The notes beneath the pieces were generated by a model. The model saw only the letters and a program-made list of their open reading frames with translations, did not search any database and was not told the origin of the DNA. DNA of 64,000 nucleotides. Source: Tamarix chinensis. Taxonomy: Eukaryota; Streptophyta; Magnoliopsida; Caryophyllales; Tamaricaceae. The number at the start of each line of letters is the position of its first letter. The stretch's first letter is position 1. The position numbers were made by a program, and so were the translations under genes. Positions 1-11,457 of this stretch are shown one piece after another. The stretch is from assembly GCA_030549775.1 (NCBI GenBank), contig CM060177.1, positions 93,434,736 to 93,498,735 of the forward strand. The letters run 5' to 3'.

Positions 1-700
1 ATATAAGAATTCATCCCTAATTTATAACATTCATACTGTTTTATTGATAATTTCACATCAACTTGAAACCTTTTATGATAATAAATCCAACATTGTGTGC
101 ATAATTGTTTTACAACCTATATACCCCATCTTTAAAGTGAATAGTTATTAATAATAGTTTAAAATTTTCATCTTTAGTTATAGAGATGTCATATTAAATG
201 AACACAACATTTATGTTCAATTTTATGTTAATGAAATGTTTATCAATATAAACCTCCTGATCTTTTTATAAAAGAAACAATAATTTGAATAAATAAGATA
301 CACATGTTGAATAAATTTTCATTATAGAGTTTAAGATACACATGTTTTAAGTACATCCCTCTATACCTGAATACACATATTCAATAGCTATTTAACCTAA
401 ATAGTTTATGTGATGATCTAAGCATCCTATGGGTTGAATATAAAATAAAAATATTGTAAACATAAAATACCAATGTTAAAAACAAAATTATACAGATAGA
501 AAAATGAAGAATAAAATAATTTTTTTTATTAAATTTCATACTCAATTATGGATATAATATCTGCATAAGCTTGTTACCAGATTTAATATGCTTTGATTTA
601 ATCTCCAAGTTTGTCAATGATATCATAAGTGAGTGTTGTAAGTTGTGTTCTTGAATGTCAGAATCAACTTATTTGAGGTTCATCTTGAGTTTGGTGAGCT
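1..700. other. AT-rich stretch, no gene seen
   Basis: This stretch is AT-rich and holds no coding region that I can support on either strand. It lies 3' of the minus-strand gypsy remnant that begins near 700, so it could hold that element's lost integrase and 3' LTR, but I see no domain or terminal repeat to prove it. Confidence 0.5.
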
Positions 701-714
701 TGATCCAAACTTGT

Positions 715-1020
715 TGATGAAAGTTTGAATTTACCTTGTGAAGATGACACATTTTGGTGAAGCTTCTATTCTTCCATGTTGTTGGAGCATAACTTTGTGA
801 GTACAAATGAATATTTAAGCACATGTCTTTGAGGGGAGAAAATCACCACTCCATTTCTAGCGTTATCTCTACATGCAACACCGTCAAAGTATATTTCCCA
901 TGGAGGGAGGATCTCAATGACAAGTGATTCCTCATTATGCAACTTATTTGATAGTTCCCATTTAGTAGGGATAGGATGATCTGTTATGAAGTTTGCTAAT
1001 GCTTGTCTTTTAGGGGGTGA
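715..1020 (-). pseudogene. RNase H domain remnant of the Tat-like element
   Basis: Translation of the reverse strand gives a segment reading KRQALANFITDHPIP, then EILPPWEIYFDG, then GVVIFSPQRHVLKYSF. This is the start of an RNase H fold, with the YFDG aspartate and the following glycine-rich strand. RNase H removes the RNA strand of the RNA/DNA hybrid during reverse transcription. The reading stays open from about 1020 to 780, then hits a stop after SNNMEE. The wording resembles the extra RNase H of plant Tat elements rather than the ordinary gypsy domain; that lineage call is by family resemblance only. Confidence 0.7.
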
Positions 1021-1293
1021 AGATAATTTTCTATTGGTTTATCAAAAGTGCCCATTTTGGAATTCATCCAATCAACACTGTTCTTAACCTAACATACTTA
1101 ATTGGATATACATAAAATATAAGATGTATTATACGTGCCTGCATATAATGCTTCACCTTTGGTATATCATACATGTCTTCTCTATCATTGTGTTGTTGAT
1201 CTCTACCTCGATAAGAGTTTGACTCAATTAGTAAATTGCTCGTTCCTTCCCTTTCTCATTTTTATGTGCACATAATACCCCTACTAAATGTTC

Positions 1294-1640
1294 TTAGATT
1301 ACCACATATAGGAGGAGTGGTTTTCCTTGCATGGGTGTTGTTATAATAGTTGGACTGAGGAGATACTTTTTGATACGAAAAAACATTATAAAATCATCAT
1401 ATACCTTACACCATTCAAAAGTTTGAGACAAATTATCAAATATAACCAAGTTGACCCTGTAATCTTCAGTGCTCATTAAGGTTCATTAGCTTTGGCAATT
1501 TCTTGGATCGAATCAATCTTTGGCTGATAAATCTCGATGCCTCTATGTTAGATAATGAAGCTTACGAATTTTTTTGATGTAACATCAAATGTGCACCTCA
1601 ATGGGTTTATCTTGAGTTGGTTTTCCTCAAGGGTTGAAAC
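1294..1640 (-). pseudogene. RT connection/RNase H region of the Tat-like element
   Basis: Just downstream of the RT core in the minus direction, the sequence codes for a GIEIYQPKIDSIQEIA stretch (about 1545-1500). It then gives IKKYLLSPTIITTP and GKPLLLYVVI (about 1385-1294). These match the region of gypsy pol between the RT thumb and the start of RNase H. A stop and a frame change separate the two pieces, so the region is non-coding now. Confidence 0.7.
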
Positions 1641-1641
1641 A

Positions 1642-2075
1642 CTATTTCAAGGTCTTAGATATGGCTACTTCTTCATCTTGGTTTAACTGCCAAATTGTTA
1701 ACATAACATTACACCATATTATATAGAATGTAGTGAAAGGTCTTCTACATAGCCTTTGGTAGGTGACCCTTGCATTCCTCAATCTAAAAGGCATGAGCCA
1801 ATAGCAAAATATTTCTTTTAGAGTGCCAAAGCCAGTGCATTCTTCATCTTTAGGAACCATGTGGATCTGATGATAACCACTATAAAACTCCATGAACGAC
1901 AATATATCATGCCATATTGTGGCACCCATCATTAATTATGTGATAAGGGGAGGAAATTCATCCTTTGGGAATATATAGTTTAAGTCTATCAAATACACAC
2001 ATAAGTGAATCTTCCCATTTTTCTTCCTCATTACGGCTATATTAGAGATTCATGAGGGATATTTAACTTTTTGAA
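1642..2075 (-). pseudogene. Reverse transcriptase core remnant (gypsy)
   Basis: The minus strand shows the RT fingers and palm: MRKKNGKIHLCVYLIDLN near 2040-1985, then MEFYSGYHQIHM with the first catalytic-region strand. Next comes GTLKEIFCYWLMPFRLRN, the 'MPFGL.NA' motif with Gly to Arg, followed by TYQRL. The YVDD-box region is not cleanly preserved in the open part (1932-1642). A stop at 1933 and others upstream break the frame. The family assignment is firm because four consecutive RT motifs appear in the right order. Confidence 0.82.
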
Positions 2076-2079
2076 TGTA

Positions 2080-3380
2080 CCCTGACTCAATATAGATATT
2101 TACCTCCTTCTTTATCTTAGATATGATTTATGGGTGAAAGCAAAACACTGGTTGTTTTCGCAGCATATGTTTTCATTTAGCATTTATGGCGAGTTCACTT
2201 TTGGGTCGAGTCTAGGCACCTCATTTTATGTCCCAGCAAAGGCATCCTTATACTCCCTCAATAATTGAAGGTACTCCTTTTCCTCATTAAGCTTTAGTAG
2301 AGCACTAATGAAGGTACTCTAGGGTCCTCGATAATACCCTATTTTATTTCCTTTATTTCATCCACAATATCTTTCCCCCATCTTCATGTGTTGGAGATGA
2401 TTCTTGCTCTATCATCTCTTTACTTGAATCATCTTCAATGGTTATATGATTTGTGGATGCCACTAGTTTTTTTGATAGATATTATTCCTCTTCTTTTTGA
2501 TTTTATCTAGTAAGGATGATGACATGCCTCTTAGTTCCAAGGGCTCCATCTATGCTAATTTTCAACTCAACATAACACTACATTCGTGGTGGGATAAGGC
2601 TTCTCACAACATTTTCATGATCATTTTGGATTAGTGAAGTTTTCTTGTTGTTCTTGTTATCATAGTTGGTGATCCTAATGTATAAGAATATAGAGGAATT
2701 CCTCTAAATAGAGCTTCCTGTTTACATTGCTTTTCCTCCTAACCAAGAAAAAAAAGAAGTCTTCCAGCTAGGAGAATGGTTTGACCGATCAAACGTGGAG
2801 TACCTTTGTCGACCATTTAACATTTTTGTTCCAGACTATTCTACCTATTTGGTTTTAATATATCATATTATTACCTCTTTATTCGTTCCCTAAATAGAAA
2901 TTATCTTATGCTTTAGACTTGAGCATCCCAAGAGCTTCCTCAATTATCCATTTTATGGTCTCAATCCAACAACTTCTTTTGAGTGTCATTCAAACCATGT
3001 AGTGATCTTGATACTAAATTTTCTTCTTATTCTCTTGCTATCTTAAAAGTATACATTTCAAAACCATATTGTGCCATCAACTTATACTTACTTAGGTTAA
3101 AATTATCCTTTGTTCTTTACATCAAAAGGGAAATTTGTTCAGCCAACATTTTGGATGATTTATAAAAATGTGACAATTGAGGTTAAGTTACCATCATTTG
3201 GTCTATCTTTGTAACAAGGGACACAAGATCTCTCTTCATAACCATTAAATCATCATTTTTAAAAGTGGTAGCACGATAAGGATTAGAACTACAACTTGTA
3301 AATGAGGGTTTTTTCTTCTTTCCATTTAGATTTTTAGGGCATACCTCTAAATCAAAGAACTTGTCACCTTCTGACTCAAT
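2080..3380 (-). other. Gypsy linker region, no clear domain
   Basis: This lies between the RT remnant and the post-protease segment of the minus-strand gypsy element. It is most likely the degraded spacer between protease and RT. I see stops in all frames and no motif. The short plus-strand open frame at 2983-3165 has no recognisable product. Confidence 0.4.
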
Positions 3381-3382
3381 CT

Positions 3383-3760
3383 CTATGTAGGTTTAGGTCT
3401 CACTCTCTCTTGTATGGCTATTAACTTCTCTACTTCTCCTATATTTACCTTTTGAAATTTACATATTGATTTATTAATTTTCTCTACTGTTATGACTTTT
3501 TTTGTTGGTGACACTTGCAATGTCATCCTCCTAAGTGTGTCTTCCGTCATATTATAGAACCTAGTATATGCAAAATGTAATTTGGCTATTGTAAAGGGAT
3601 TTTCATCAGAGAAAACTATTTCCATCCCATTTTTTAAGAGTTTAAAACATTGGTGAAAAGTTGAGGGGACTAACCTATTTTTTGAATCGAATGGTGACCC
3701 AACAATATGTGATATGATGTTTTGGAAACAATCACATGAAGTAGTGTTGATGAAGTCATT
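3383..3760 (-). pseudogene. Post-protease segment of the Tat-like pol
   Basis: On the minus strand the sequence reads LLHVIVSKTSYHILLGH (about 3750-3690), then an open frame starting MEIVFSDENPFTIAKLHFA (3625 down). Plant Tat-type elements carry a similar segment right after the aspartic protease, a 'TSYN.LLGRPW' motif followed by an 'FT.AE.HFADAKFY' motif. A frameshift separates the two halves here. The position between protease and RT fits. Confidence 0.65.
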
Positions 3761-3829
3761 CCTCTAATAGTAAGATCAAGATAAAACTTTTCCACTGACT
3801 TCTCTCCTCCTAAGTTGAAGCCTTGGATA

Positions 3830-4000
3830 AAAATTTAGTAGTTTAAGACCTCATCCATGGGGATTCAAGACACTTTATAGTGATAATGGTATGGTGTTTA
3901 TAGCTATCCCTCCATCAACCAACATACTACTAATTATTTAGTTGCAAGTGTATCTAGTGATGAAAAGTAGTCTATTATGTGCTTTAGCTCTAAGTAACAT
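3830..4000 (-). pseudogene. Aspartic protease remnant (gypsy)
   Basis: The reverse strand codes for NRLLFITRYTCN, a stop, then SSMLVDGGIAINTIPLS. The DGG triplet (about 3908-3922) is in the place of the protease catalytic D-[ST/G]-G motif. The protease releases the mature gag and pol proteins. The stop inside the domain and the neighbouring frame breaks mean it is not functional. Confidence 0.7.
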
Positions 4001-4004
4001 ATCT

Positions 4005-4850
4005 TCCTCCATGAATGGAAGAGAGAGATAACAGATTGTATCATCTAATGCTTTCTTGGCCATGTGCCTTTGTACCTTTGGTTCTTGCAGTAGTTTAATC
4101 ATAACATATCATGCCTTTTTTGAAAATTTGCTTAATTGAGTTAGGCCCTAACCTTGTGGAACTAGCTCAATCATCTCATCACTATCTAATATGAATATAT
4201 TAAGTGCATTATCATCCTCCACCATATTTTATTCTACATTTTCTTCTTCAATTACATATCTTGAGATCATGTGGAATTCACACACCTTTAAGAGGTCTCG
4301 TGGAAAGAATTATGCGAGAGTAATTAGCTTACAATGTTCTTGTTTTAGTAGTTAGATCGACATCACCTTTAGCCTCCTTAGCTTCTTCCTTTTTCCTTTC
4401 TTGGTATTATCATAATTTCTCCTTCTTCTAAATCTTTTCCCCTAGAAGCGGTGTGGTTAAGGCTTCAGAGCTTATCTTCTTATTGTCCCTTTCTTGTCAC
4501 CACAGTCCAACCTTCGTCATCATCCTCAATTTCCCTTTAATAATCTTTCATCTTGAGGTCTTCAACATCTATTTAGAGTTGTGAACCACCATTCTTTGTG
4601 ACATAGACATGTTCTAGACTTCCAGCATGGATCATATGGCTAAAACTTATATTTGTTGGTCTGGGTGAATTTTCCATTAGTGTGATATAGTTTACAAATA
4701 TTTCAAGGGATTCTAGGACAAGAAAAATCATATTTTATTTTTCCATTTTCATAATTCTCTCCTTCAAAGTGATACTCTTTTTATTCTAATGACTTATGCA
4801 TTGATGATAGGATCTTTATGTAGTACCTTATTTTAGAAAACCCTAATTAT
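4005..4850 (-). other. Probable gag/protease leader of the Tat-like element
   Basis: This sits upstream, in element orientation, of the protease. A short minus-strand run reading MVEDDNALNIFILDSDEMIEL (about 4225-4165) looks like the acidic stretch that precedes the protease in such elements. No gag capsid or zinc-knuckle motif could be confirmed. The assignment rests on position. Confidence 0.35.
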
Positions 4851-4920
4851 AAACTGGTAGTTATGTGTATTAGTCATAATAATTATTGTAGGGAGGTTTG
4901 TATTAAACATATTATTGATA

Positions 4921-4923
4921 TAT

Positions 4924-4962
<39 letters not shown>
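4921..4962. repeat. (TTA)n microsatellite
   Basis: A run of about fourteen TAT/TTA triplets is visible directly. Similar ATT/AAT runs occur elsewhere in the window, at 33737-33757, 39510-39529 and 42703-42756. Confidence 0.9.
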
Positions 4963-4964
<2 letters not shown>

Positions 4965-4969
4965 ATATA

Positions 4970-6400
4970 TTAAATATAAAATTAGGTTAAAATTTGTTAA
5001 TGTGTGCGCTATTAAAGTTAAATCCTAAGTTGAATCTTAATCGATATTCATTTTGTCAAGTAAATCCTATTTAGGTAACTGGATGTTTTCTACCTGATTC
5101 TTATCTTAAATAATTACCCTAATATATGGTCCTAAACTATGCTATATTTTCTTCATCTTTCCTCCATTACTTCCTCGGCACAAATCTTCACACACCATAC
5201 CCTATACCACACCTCCCTCTCTCCAATGTTTACCTCTCCTTATTTTTCTCCATATTACCCCTTTATATCGTGCATCCCCCATAACATCCTACATTCTCCT
5301 CTCCTTCTTTTGAGCTCCCTCAAGCAAGAAAGAAGCCCATTGTTTTCCATTATCAACCTTAGCTTCGACAACCCCCAAGAATACACCACCCTCACCTTTG
5401 GCAACTCCTACCAAAACTACCCCACAACCCACATAAAACCTCACAAAAAACACCACATCTCCCTTATCCAAACTCACCTATCCCTTACCACCACTTTTGG
5501 CCATAAGCATTAGCCCCCTCAAAATATACTTATTTGCATAAATAAATTATAATTAAAAGCTTTCATAAACATTGGAAAGAGATTATAATCAAAACAAAAA
5601 AGGATATAAAATTTCAAGATGACATGTTAATTGGTTTGAGCACACCAATTGAGTTGCTTGTCGAGAATAAAATTATCAATCTCTGAGTGTATTAGCCAAT
5701 CGATTAGGCAAATCAATCAATTAGTACGTTTGAAATTTATATTTTTATTAGAATTTTAAGCCCTTTTCAAAACTAAAACTAATTTATTATATATCAACAT
5801 AATTTCAAACACATTCTTAAAGATTTTAGGATGGGGTATTACATGAAGAGGGCACATTTTGGTGATACTGGATCTCTTATAGCATGCTTGATAATGAAGA
5901 ATGGTTTAGCATCTTCAACTTCAATGTTCCTTAATGCTTTGATCTTGAACCCTCCAATCTTCAATTCTTTGATCATTGGTTATTCAATCATTGTTCTTAA
6001 ATGCTTTGATCTTTAAATCTTTGATATTTAGTTCTTCAATCTTTGGTTCTTCAACCTTCGTTCTTTAAGTTTTGAACTTTAGCTTCATAGTTCTTGGGAG
6101 CATTATCTTTGGGCTCTTGATTTCTAGACTTCAATCCCCTTTTGAATGATGAGGGAAGGCCTCTATTTATAGAGGAAAAGGGCTAATGGCTAGTCGGGTT
6201 GGGCTTATTAGGTTACCTTGCAGATTAAGGAGTTAGTGTTCATTTGGCTTAATTTTGGAGTTTTGGTCTGTTGTAATATTAAGCTAGATCATATTTAATT
6301 AATTTAAGAATAATTATTTATTCAGCCCAATTTAATAAAATGTGAGCATGAATTGGGAATTAGAATATTTTGTGTTTGACATTTGTGTTCCAAATAATTT
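4970..6400 (-). mobile_element. LTR-like region of the minus-strand gypsy element
   Basis: This AT-rich region upstream (in element orientation) of the gag/protease remnants has a strong minus-strand TATA box at 6171-6164. Downstream of it come many short runs such as 'gatcaaagcatt' and 'ttgaagaaccaaag', which is common in the R/U5 leaders of plant gypsy LTRs. I could not fix TG/CA ends, because the partner LTR is absent or outside the window. The pyrimidine-rich open frame at 5139-5513 on the plus strand has no domain and is treated as chance. Confidence 0.45.
6160..6175 (-). promoter_or_regulatory. Probable TATA box of the gypsy LTR, within a palindrome
   Basis: The sequence CCTCTATTTATAGAGG is a near-perfect 16-bp palindrome. 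On the minus strand it contains TATAAATA at 6171-6164. Downstream in that orientation lies a 'GAGGCC' and a long leader-like region. It would drive the minus-strand gypsy transcript. Confidence 0.6.
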
Positions 6401-6789
6401 TAGGAACATTTTTTTTAACTTTAACCATATGTCATTATATAAATTGATGTTAACATGAACATACTTAGTAAACACTTTATTCATTGGTATTCATCCATAT
6501 ACTACTATAAAAGTTCAACGATTTACATATACATACTAGTAGAAATGGATAATATACCTAATGAAATTCCTTTGTTATCCAACTGTCTTGTCCCTTCATT
6601 ATAAATCATTGTCAAGTGCAAATTTATTAGTGTTTTGAATCAGTTTGAGAATAATACAAATTAACTATGATTTTAAATTAAAATTTTCAGTATATTTTGA
6701 ATTGTGATTTTGAATTTAAAGATATATAAAAAAAAGAGGACGAAGATAAAAAAAAAACTTAATAAGAGATATGTAGTATGTAGAGTTGA

Positions 6790-7800
6790 TAAAAGTTGAC
6801 CTCACTTAACTCATAACCTGCCATCAACCCGACCCATTATCAATCATGCCTGACTCGAAAAAACCAAATTCCATATTAATTAGTTATGATAATAATAAAA
6901 AATATACATATCTTATCATTTGTTAAAATCTTTTAAAAATATAGTATATCTAAATTTTACTTATTTTTCTTACTTTTATTGTGAATTTACTTATTTGCCA
7001 ATTAATTATAATTTTACTCATTTTTTTGCGTAAAAATATAACATTAAAAAGTCATGATAATAAACAAATAGCAATCAATAATACATTATTAATCACAGGT
7101 TTACATGAAGTTAAACTTAATATTTACTTATGATGTTAATGAGTTAGATTAATTTTGTTGGTCAATATCTAATTTAACCCAAATCCAAAGTGATTCGATC
7201 CAAGATTAACTCGTCTTAAATTCAACCCAACCTATAAAAAACTAAAACAAAATCACCCAAATACAAGATTGTTTGGCCCAAACCCGACCTAATTTATACT
7301 ATATTTACTTTAAAATGAAGGGTAAGAGGGTAATTATATATCTGATAAATGGGTACTAATATGGATACGAGAATGGGTATGGAATCCCATATTCGTATCC
7401 ATACCCAAACTCGACGGATATTTTTTTTCCATCATCCATATCCAATTAAGTATCTGATGAATAAAACCTATCAAGTTTAGGATAAAATCCGTCCAATATC
7501 CATCTCTAGACACAACCTGACAAGCTAACCTGAAATAATCCAAATCCGGCCTGACTAGAATCTAAACTATCTAAACCCAAACTAGTAAATTAACTTGATA
7601 CAATCTGGATCAGCAACGATCCAAAAGCAAAACTAACACAAGCCTAAAAAAAGGCGGCTTGAAATGAATCAAATCCAAAATAACCCGACTCAACAAACAA
7701 CTAACTTGCAAAGAAAATTAAACCGCAAATAATCTGACACGTAAATGACTTGACCCACTATAACCTAACCCAAATCCATCCCGTCCGACCTGATTTTCAT
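6790..7800. repeat. AACCCGACC-rich degenerate repeat
   Basis: About 1 kb is rich in variants of AACCCGACC, AACCCAA and 'ggatatgg...catatcc' on the plus strand. Similar low-complexity sequence is common in non-autonomous DNA elements of plants. I could not identify terminal inverted repeats or a target duplication. The minus-strand open frame at 7543-7334 lies inside the repeat and is not considered a gene. Confidence 0.4.
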
Positions 7801-8029
7801 TTATAGTAATATGGAAGTAACTACAATTTTCAATTTGTTTTACATATATTTTGAATCAAAATAGCTAAAATGAATTTATTTTAAATTGTGATTTTCAAAT
7901 TGTTGATGTAAGCTAAATCATTATAATTAGAAAGAAGTATTAATTTAAATTGATAAAGAATGTAAACAACATTTTCTCTATAGATGTAAATTTTTGCAGG
8001 ACTTGGTACAAGTTGATGGGAAGCGAGTT

Positions 8030-9310
8030 CATCGTAGTTAAGATATTCGTACGACTACCTGTTCTATCTCTTGAAGAGATTCTCCTCGACGTTTGAAGTC
8101 TGTCTCTAAGTACAGCTGCAACTTAATTTCTGATAAGGACTTTGTCAAACTCCATCAAAAGTACCAAGCCTGGTAAAATCCCTCTGTTTTTCTCATTGAT
8201 GAACAAGGTGATTACCCAATGTACCCGGCCCGGTAAAATCCCTCTGTGATTGTCCTTGACGACTCCTCTATATATAATGATCATGATTAGCCTGAAGGCA
8301 GTTGGTTCGCAGGCTCTTGCAACGGCTTACTTTGCTTTCATATCTACCCACATAGATATTTTCATTATAACCCAGCAACTGGTGCGCTTTCTAGGGTAAA
8401 GTCATTTGCTCCTGATTATAATGTATCAGCTGGCCCTTCAGGGTTTGGGTATCATTCCAACGATGATGACTAGAATATTTTGACAATTGGAGGGTTCTTG
8501 AAAAGTTTGGTCTTATTTACAGTTTGAGAAGCAACTCGTGGACAAGCAATCCTTGTTCTTACGGTTGTGATAATTGGAATTTGGTATTTCTAAATGATGC
8601 TTTACACGGGACCTTTGGAAAAAGACGAATTATGAGTTTTGAACTAGCCATCGAACAATATCATGAATTGCCTATGCCTAAACTCAAGGCAAGGATCCTT
8701 TAGAATATCCTGTTATCAGCTCCATCAAAGAAGCTTAAGGATAAATTTGTGGATTAGGACTTGTTTGGTATGGGAGTAATAGAGGTGGAAAATTTTTTCT
8801 TCTATTTTATATCTTTTATATTAAGTGTTTAATAATAATAAATATATTTTTAATGAAATATCCATTTTAGATTAAATTAAGGCATAAAATGGGTATTCAT
8901 TAGAATAAAAATATTTAATTTTAAATAGATTATATAAGATATATAAAATATAGGGGTAATTTTTCCACCCCTATTATCCCTACCAAAGGAGCACTAAGGA
9001 GCATGGCGTAAAATATTATTGGGCGAAGTTATTCAGCCTCACCGAGGAAGGTTTTGATTCAAGGCAATTTTATGATCCATTGCCTTCGGCTTATGTCAGA
9101 GGTGGAAGCCAGATTTTACTAGGATCAACCAAAAAACCAACTAGTCGACTTCATGTCTTACGAGTTCAAGACAAAGAAACTCGACAGTCCAAATTTTTTA
9201 TGTTGCACCAGCATATATTAGAGCTAGGGATCCCTACTTACCCCTTAATAAAAGAGTTCCAATCATGGCAGATGAATGAGCGGAAAGGGTCAAATATCAA
9301 CGAGGAATAA
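8030..9310 (+). pseudogene. F-box protein with FBA domain, pseudogene
   Basis: This is the only host-gene remnant that I recognise. The start of an F-box is visible as VRLPVLSLEEILLDV (about 8050-8093), then a stop and a frameshift, then RFKSVSKYSCNLISDKDFVK (about 8090-8150). An F-box-associated part follows with GSCNGLLCF and HYNPATGALSRVKSF (8305-8400), and FGYHSNDDD before a stop at 8470. The C-terminal FBA strand is in one frame at 9018-9310: YWAKLFSLTEEGF, then SAYVRGGSQILLGSTKK. F-box proteins are the substrate-binding part of SCF ubiquitin ligases, the F-box binding SKP1. At least three stops or frameshifts and a 238-bp MITE (8757-8994) break the gene. Sequence just upstream (TTTTTGCAG ending near 8000) could be a 3' splice site. 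Confidence 0.75.
8757..8994. mobile_element. MITE inserted in the F-box pseudogene
   Basis: The left end TTTGGTATGGGAGTAATAG (8763 on) and the reverse complement of the right end, TTTGGTAGGGATAATAG (8986 back), form inverted repeats of about 30 bp continuing through GGTGGAAAA. The inside is AT-rich and non-coding. The element lies between the two halves of the FBA coding sequence, so it is a late insertion. The flanks show TA at 8755-8756 and 8995-8996, a possible 2-bp target duplication. I cannot assign a superfamily on that alone. Confidence 0.75.
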
Positions 9311-9840
9311 GATCGACAATAGGTGATTCATATATTTTATTAGTGATTAGGTGATTCATATGTTTTATTAAGAGTAGTTTATAGTATTGTTATTTATATG
9401 AAATTATTTAATTGAAATTCACTCAATAATAAAATTTAAAAGTTTTAAGTTTAAATTGGGAAAAAAATAAAATAGGGCCTATGTTTATGCTCAAATCAGA
9501 CTTGTCAAAACTAAATGTGGTGTGAATTAACCGTTGCCAAACCTAAGAAAGAACATCATGTTGTTTTGGATTCAGGCTTTGCTTGGTAAATACATGGGTT
9601 GAACTGCACTCAAATAAAGTTAATTAGATGAAAAAGTGATACAAATTGTTTGCCCTGTTGCTAAATATATATAATGGAAGAACTTGAGAAACAGCAGCCT
9701 AGAAGAGGTAAGGGATACAGAAATACTTGTTCAGCGTGTGGTTCTAATAGTTCCCCCCCTCCTCCCATGCATCTGATCTCCATGCAGCTTCCTTCTGTTT
9801 TCTATTATATTCAACATCTAACATACCTGAAATAATGAAA
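9311..9840. other. Intergenic, nothing recognised
   Basis: This is AT-rich sequence between the F-box pseudogene and the next MITE. I see no open frame with a domain and no repeat structure. Confidence 0.5.
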
Positions 9841-9978
9841 GCCTTGTTTGGAAGTACTTAACAAAAGTAATTATTTAAGAAAATTACTCATTTTGAGAAA
9901 TTTTTAGCATAAAAAGTTTCTAAAATAAGTAATTATCTTAGACAATTATTTTAATAAGTAGCTAGAAAAAAACCAGAC
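9841..9978. mobile_element. Short foldback MITE
   Basis: The two halves are inverted copies. The left half CTTGTTTGGAAGTACTTA, continuing to AAAATTACTCATTTT, pairs with the right half, whose reverse complement reads CTAGCTACTTATTAAAATAA and on to ATAATTACTTATTTTAG. The whole element is about 138 bp and AT-rich. Its outer end (CTTGTTTGG) resembles that of the MITE at 8757, so they may be related. I did not find a clear target duplication. Confidence 0.65.
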
Positions 9979-10853
9979 ATCACTGCATAGAAATGCCTTG
10001 AGAAAACTCCAGAGGTGGCGGAGAAGTTTGTAGAAGTGTATATTTGATGATAAACAAGAGCTTTAGTACCGAAAGTATGTCATAATTTGGACTAAATATA
10101 TTTCTTGTCATTAGTTTCATTTTGGTTGTATCTATGGTTCCCAGTGGCTCTTCCATGTCATTGTGATGAGCGTACACCTATCGATGAGAAGCTTTGTTTG
10201 GACATAGAAAATAGCAAGCTTGAGTCTTAAGCAAAAGGAACAATCAAGTAGACTTGATTATGTTATGCAGCTAGATGGGAAGTATGAGGAAAGTGACTAA
10301 TGTAATGGCTGGTCATTGGCGTCTCTGTGATGCTGCCATGTTTATGAAGATTTACTTCCTTTGAGCGTTTCTAAGGATGTTGTGATCGTTCCGTGGTTGC
10401 TAGTTTCTGCATTTCAATGTGATTTATGTTTTTGTGAGAGGTGTGATCCTGCAGCAGATGGCTTATGACCCGACGAGGCGGTGAGTGCCTAGACTAGAGT
10501 AGGTGCATATGAGGGTCCACTCATACCTTTAAAGTTAATAAGGCCGAAGAAGTGTGAGCAAAGAGGTGACGTCTTATGCTTCATTCAGTGTGATTACTGA
10601 CTTCTTTCTTTCTAATTGCACGAGATAGTAGATCATCAGCTTTGTGAGCCTAGTGGTGATGCGTGAGATATAAGGATGTGCGGAAGCTTCAGGAATTCTT
10701 AGCTGATTGATTGAGCGCAGGTGCCTTCTTTTCAAGAGTTACTTCAGGTCCTGGACACGGTTTTAAGTAACATGTGTATGCTGTTTCTGTGATGTTTTTC
10801 GGCCATTGTTTTATTCTTGGTGTCCTTTTACATGTTGGGCCATGCAGTAGGTG

Positions 10854-10912
10854 CTGATAGATTATGGAATTACTAGGCTATAATAAAGCTAACTAATTCC
10901 ATAATCTATCAG
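10854..10912. repeat. 59-nt hairpin with 19-bp perfect arms
   Basis: The arms CTGATAGATTATGGAATTA (10854-10872) and TAATTCCATAATCTATCAG (10894-10912) are exact reverse complements. A 21-nt centre contains a further 3-bp stem around ATAATAA. GGTG occurs just left of it and GTGCG just right. It may be a tiny foldback insertion or a small hairpin RNA; the sequence alone cannot decide. Confidence 0.7.
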
Positions 10913-11426
10913 GTGCGTCAGTTATGAACTGTGTTATGATCCTCTTTGCTTTAGTTAATCTCTACACCCCAAATCTTCTCCGCCATTGTTATAGTACTGG
11001 CACCCTGCAACTGGTCAGAGGAATCACACCTATGTGGCTGTTAAATCCATACTATGTAATGATAATACAATAATAAGTGTTCTGACGGCAACAGAAGTAC
11101 AATCGCCCGATTAGCATGTATTTCATGTTCAATTTGTGCTGGCACATGTATAAGACCTGTCCTCTTTAGGAGATCACCATCGTTGGCATTAGGGTTCATT
11201 GCTTATGCATCTCTCTGTTCGTTTGGTTGCATAGCTGTCCTCTTAAGATAATTCCTGAAGTGACATTTTCTTTCTTTCCTTTTGGTTTTGCTTGAACTGT
11301 TGTAGTATCCATCTTTTGCATGCTGATGACAACGTAACGAGTTGGAGGGAAAACTTAAAGGAACAGCATAAATTCGAGAAATTCGAAGACAATATCAGTT
11401 CGGAGGTAGTCTAATTTGAGAAAGTA

Positions 11427-11457
11427 TGTATATATATATGTGTGTGTGTGTGTGTGT
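11427..11457. repeat. (TA)n(TG)n compound microsatellite
   Basis: A TATATATATA run is followed directly by TGTGTGTGTG units. Confidence 0.9.

Larger units (their letters stand above)
700..6400 (-). mobile_element. Degenerate Ty3/gypsy element, Tat-like lineage
   Basis: Read on the minus strand, the order is an LTR-like promoter region (about 6400-4850), a gag-like stretch, protease, a linker, reverse transcriptase and RNase H. This is the order of a Ty3/gypsy pol. The wording of the protease, post-protease and RNase H segments resembles plant Tat-type elements. Frameshifts and stops occur in every domain, so nothing is functional. I could not find a pair of LTRs or a target duplication, so both ends are approximate. 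The integrase and the 3' LTR, expected below position 700, were not recognised. Confidence 0.75.

Noticed and set aside
5139..5513. 124-aa plus-strand open frame
   Set aside because: Low-complexity, Ser/Thr/His/Pro-rich, no domain. It lies in a pyrimidine-rich LTR-like leader, and an antisense frame is equally open.
5831..6016. 61-aa frame in the gypsy LTR-like region
   Set aside because: Made of repeated 'ctttgatctt' and 'cttcaat' words and antisense to the TATA box found there. Chance frame.
11350..11385. Short match to 18S rRNA (AAACTTAAAGGAA) and a C-box-like TGATGA nearby (11322)
   Set aside because: A 13-nt match without flanking similarity is likely chance. No D box with proper terminal stem could be placed, so neither rRNA nor snoRNA is called.
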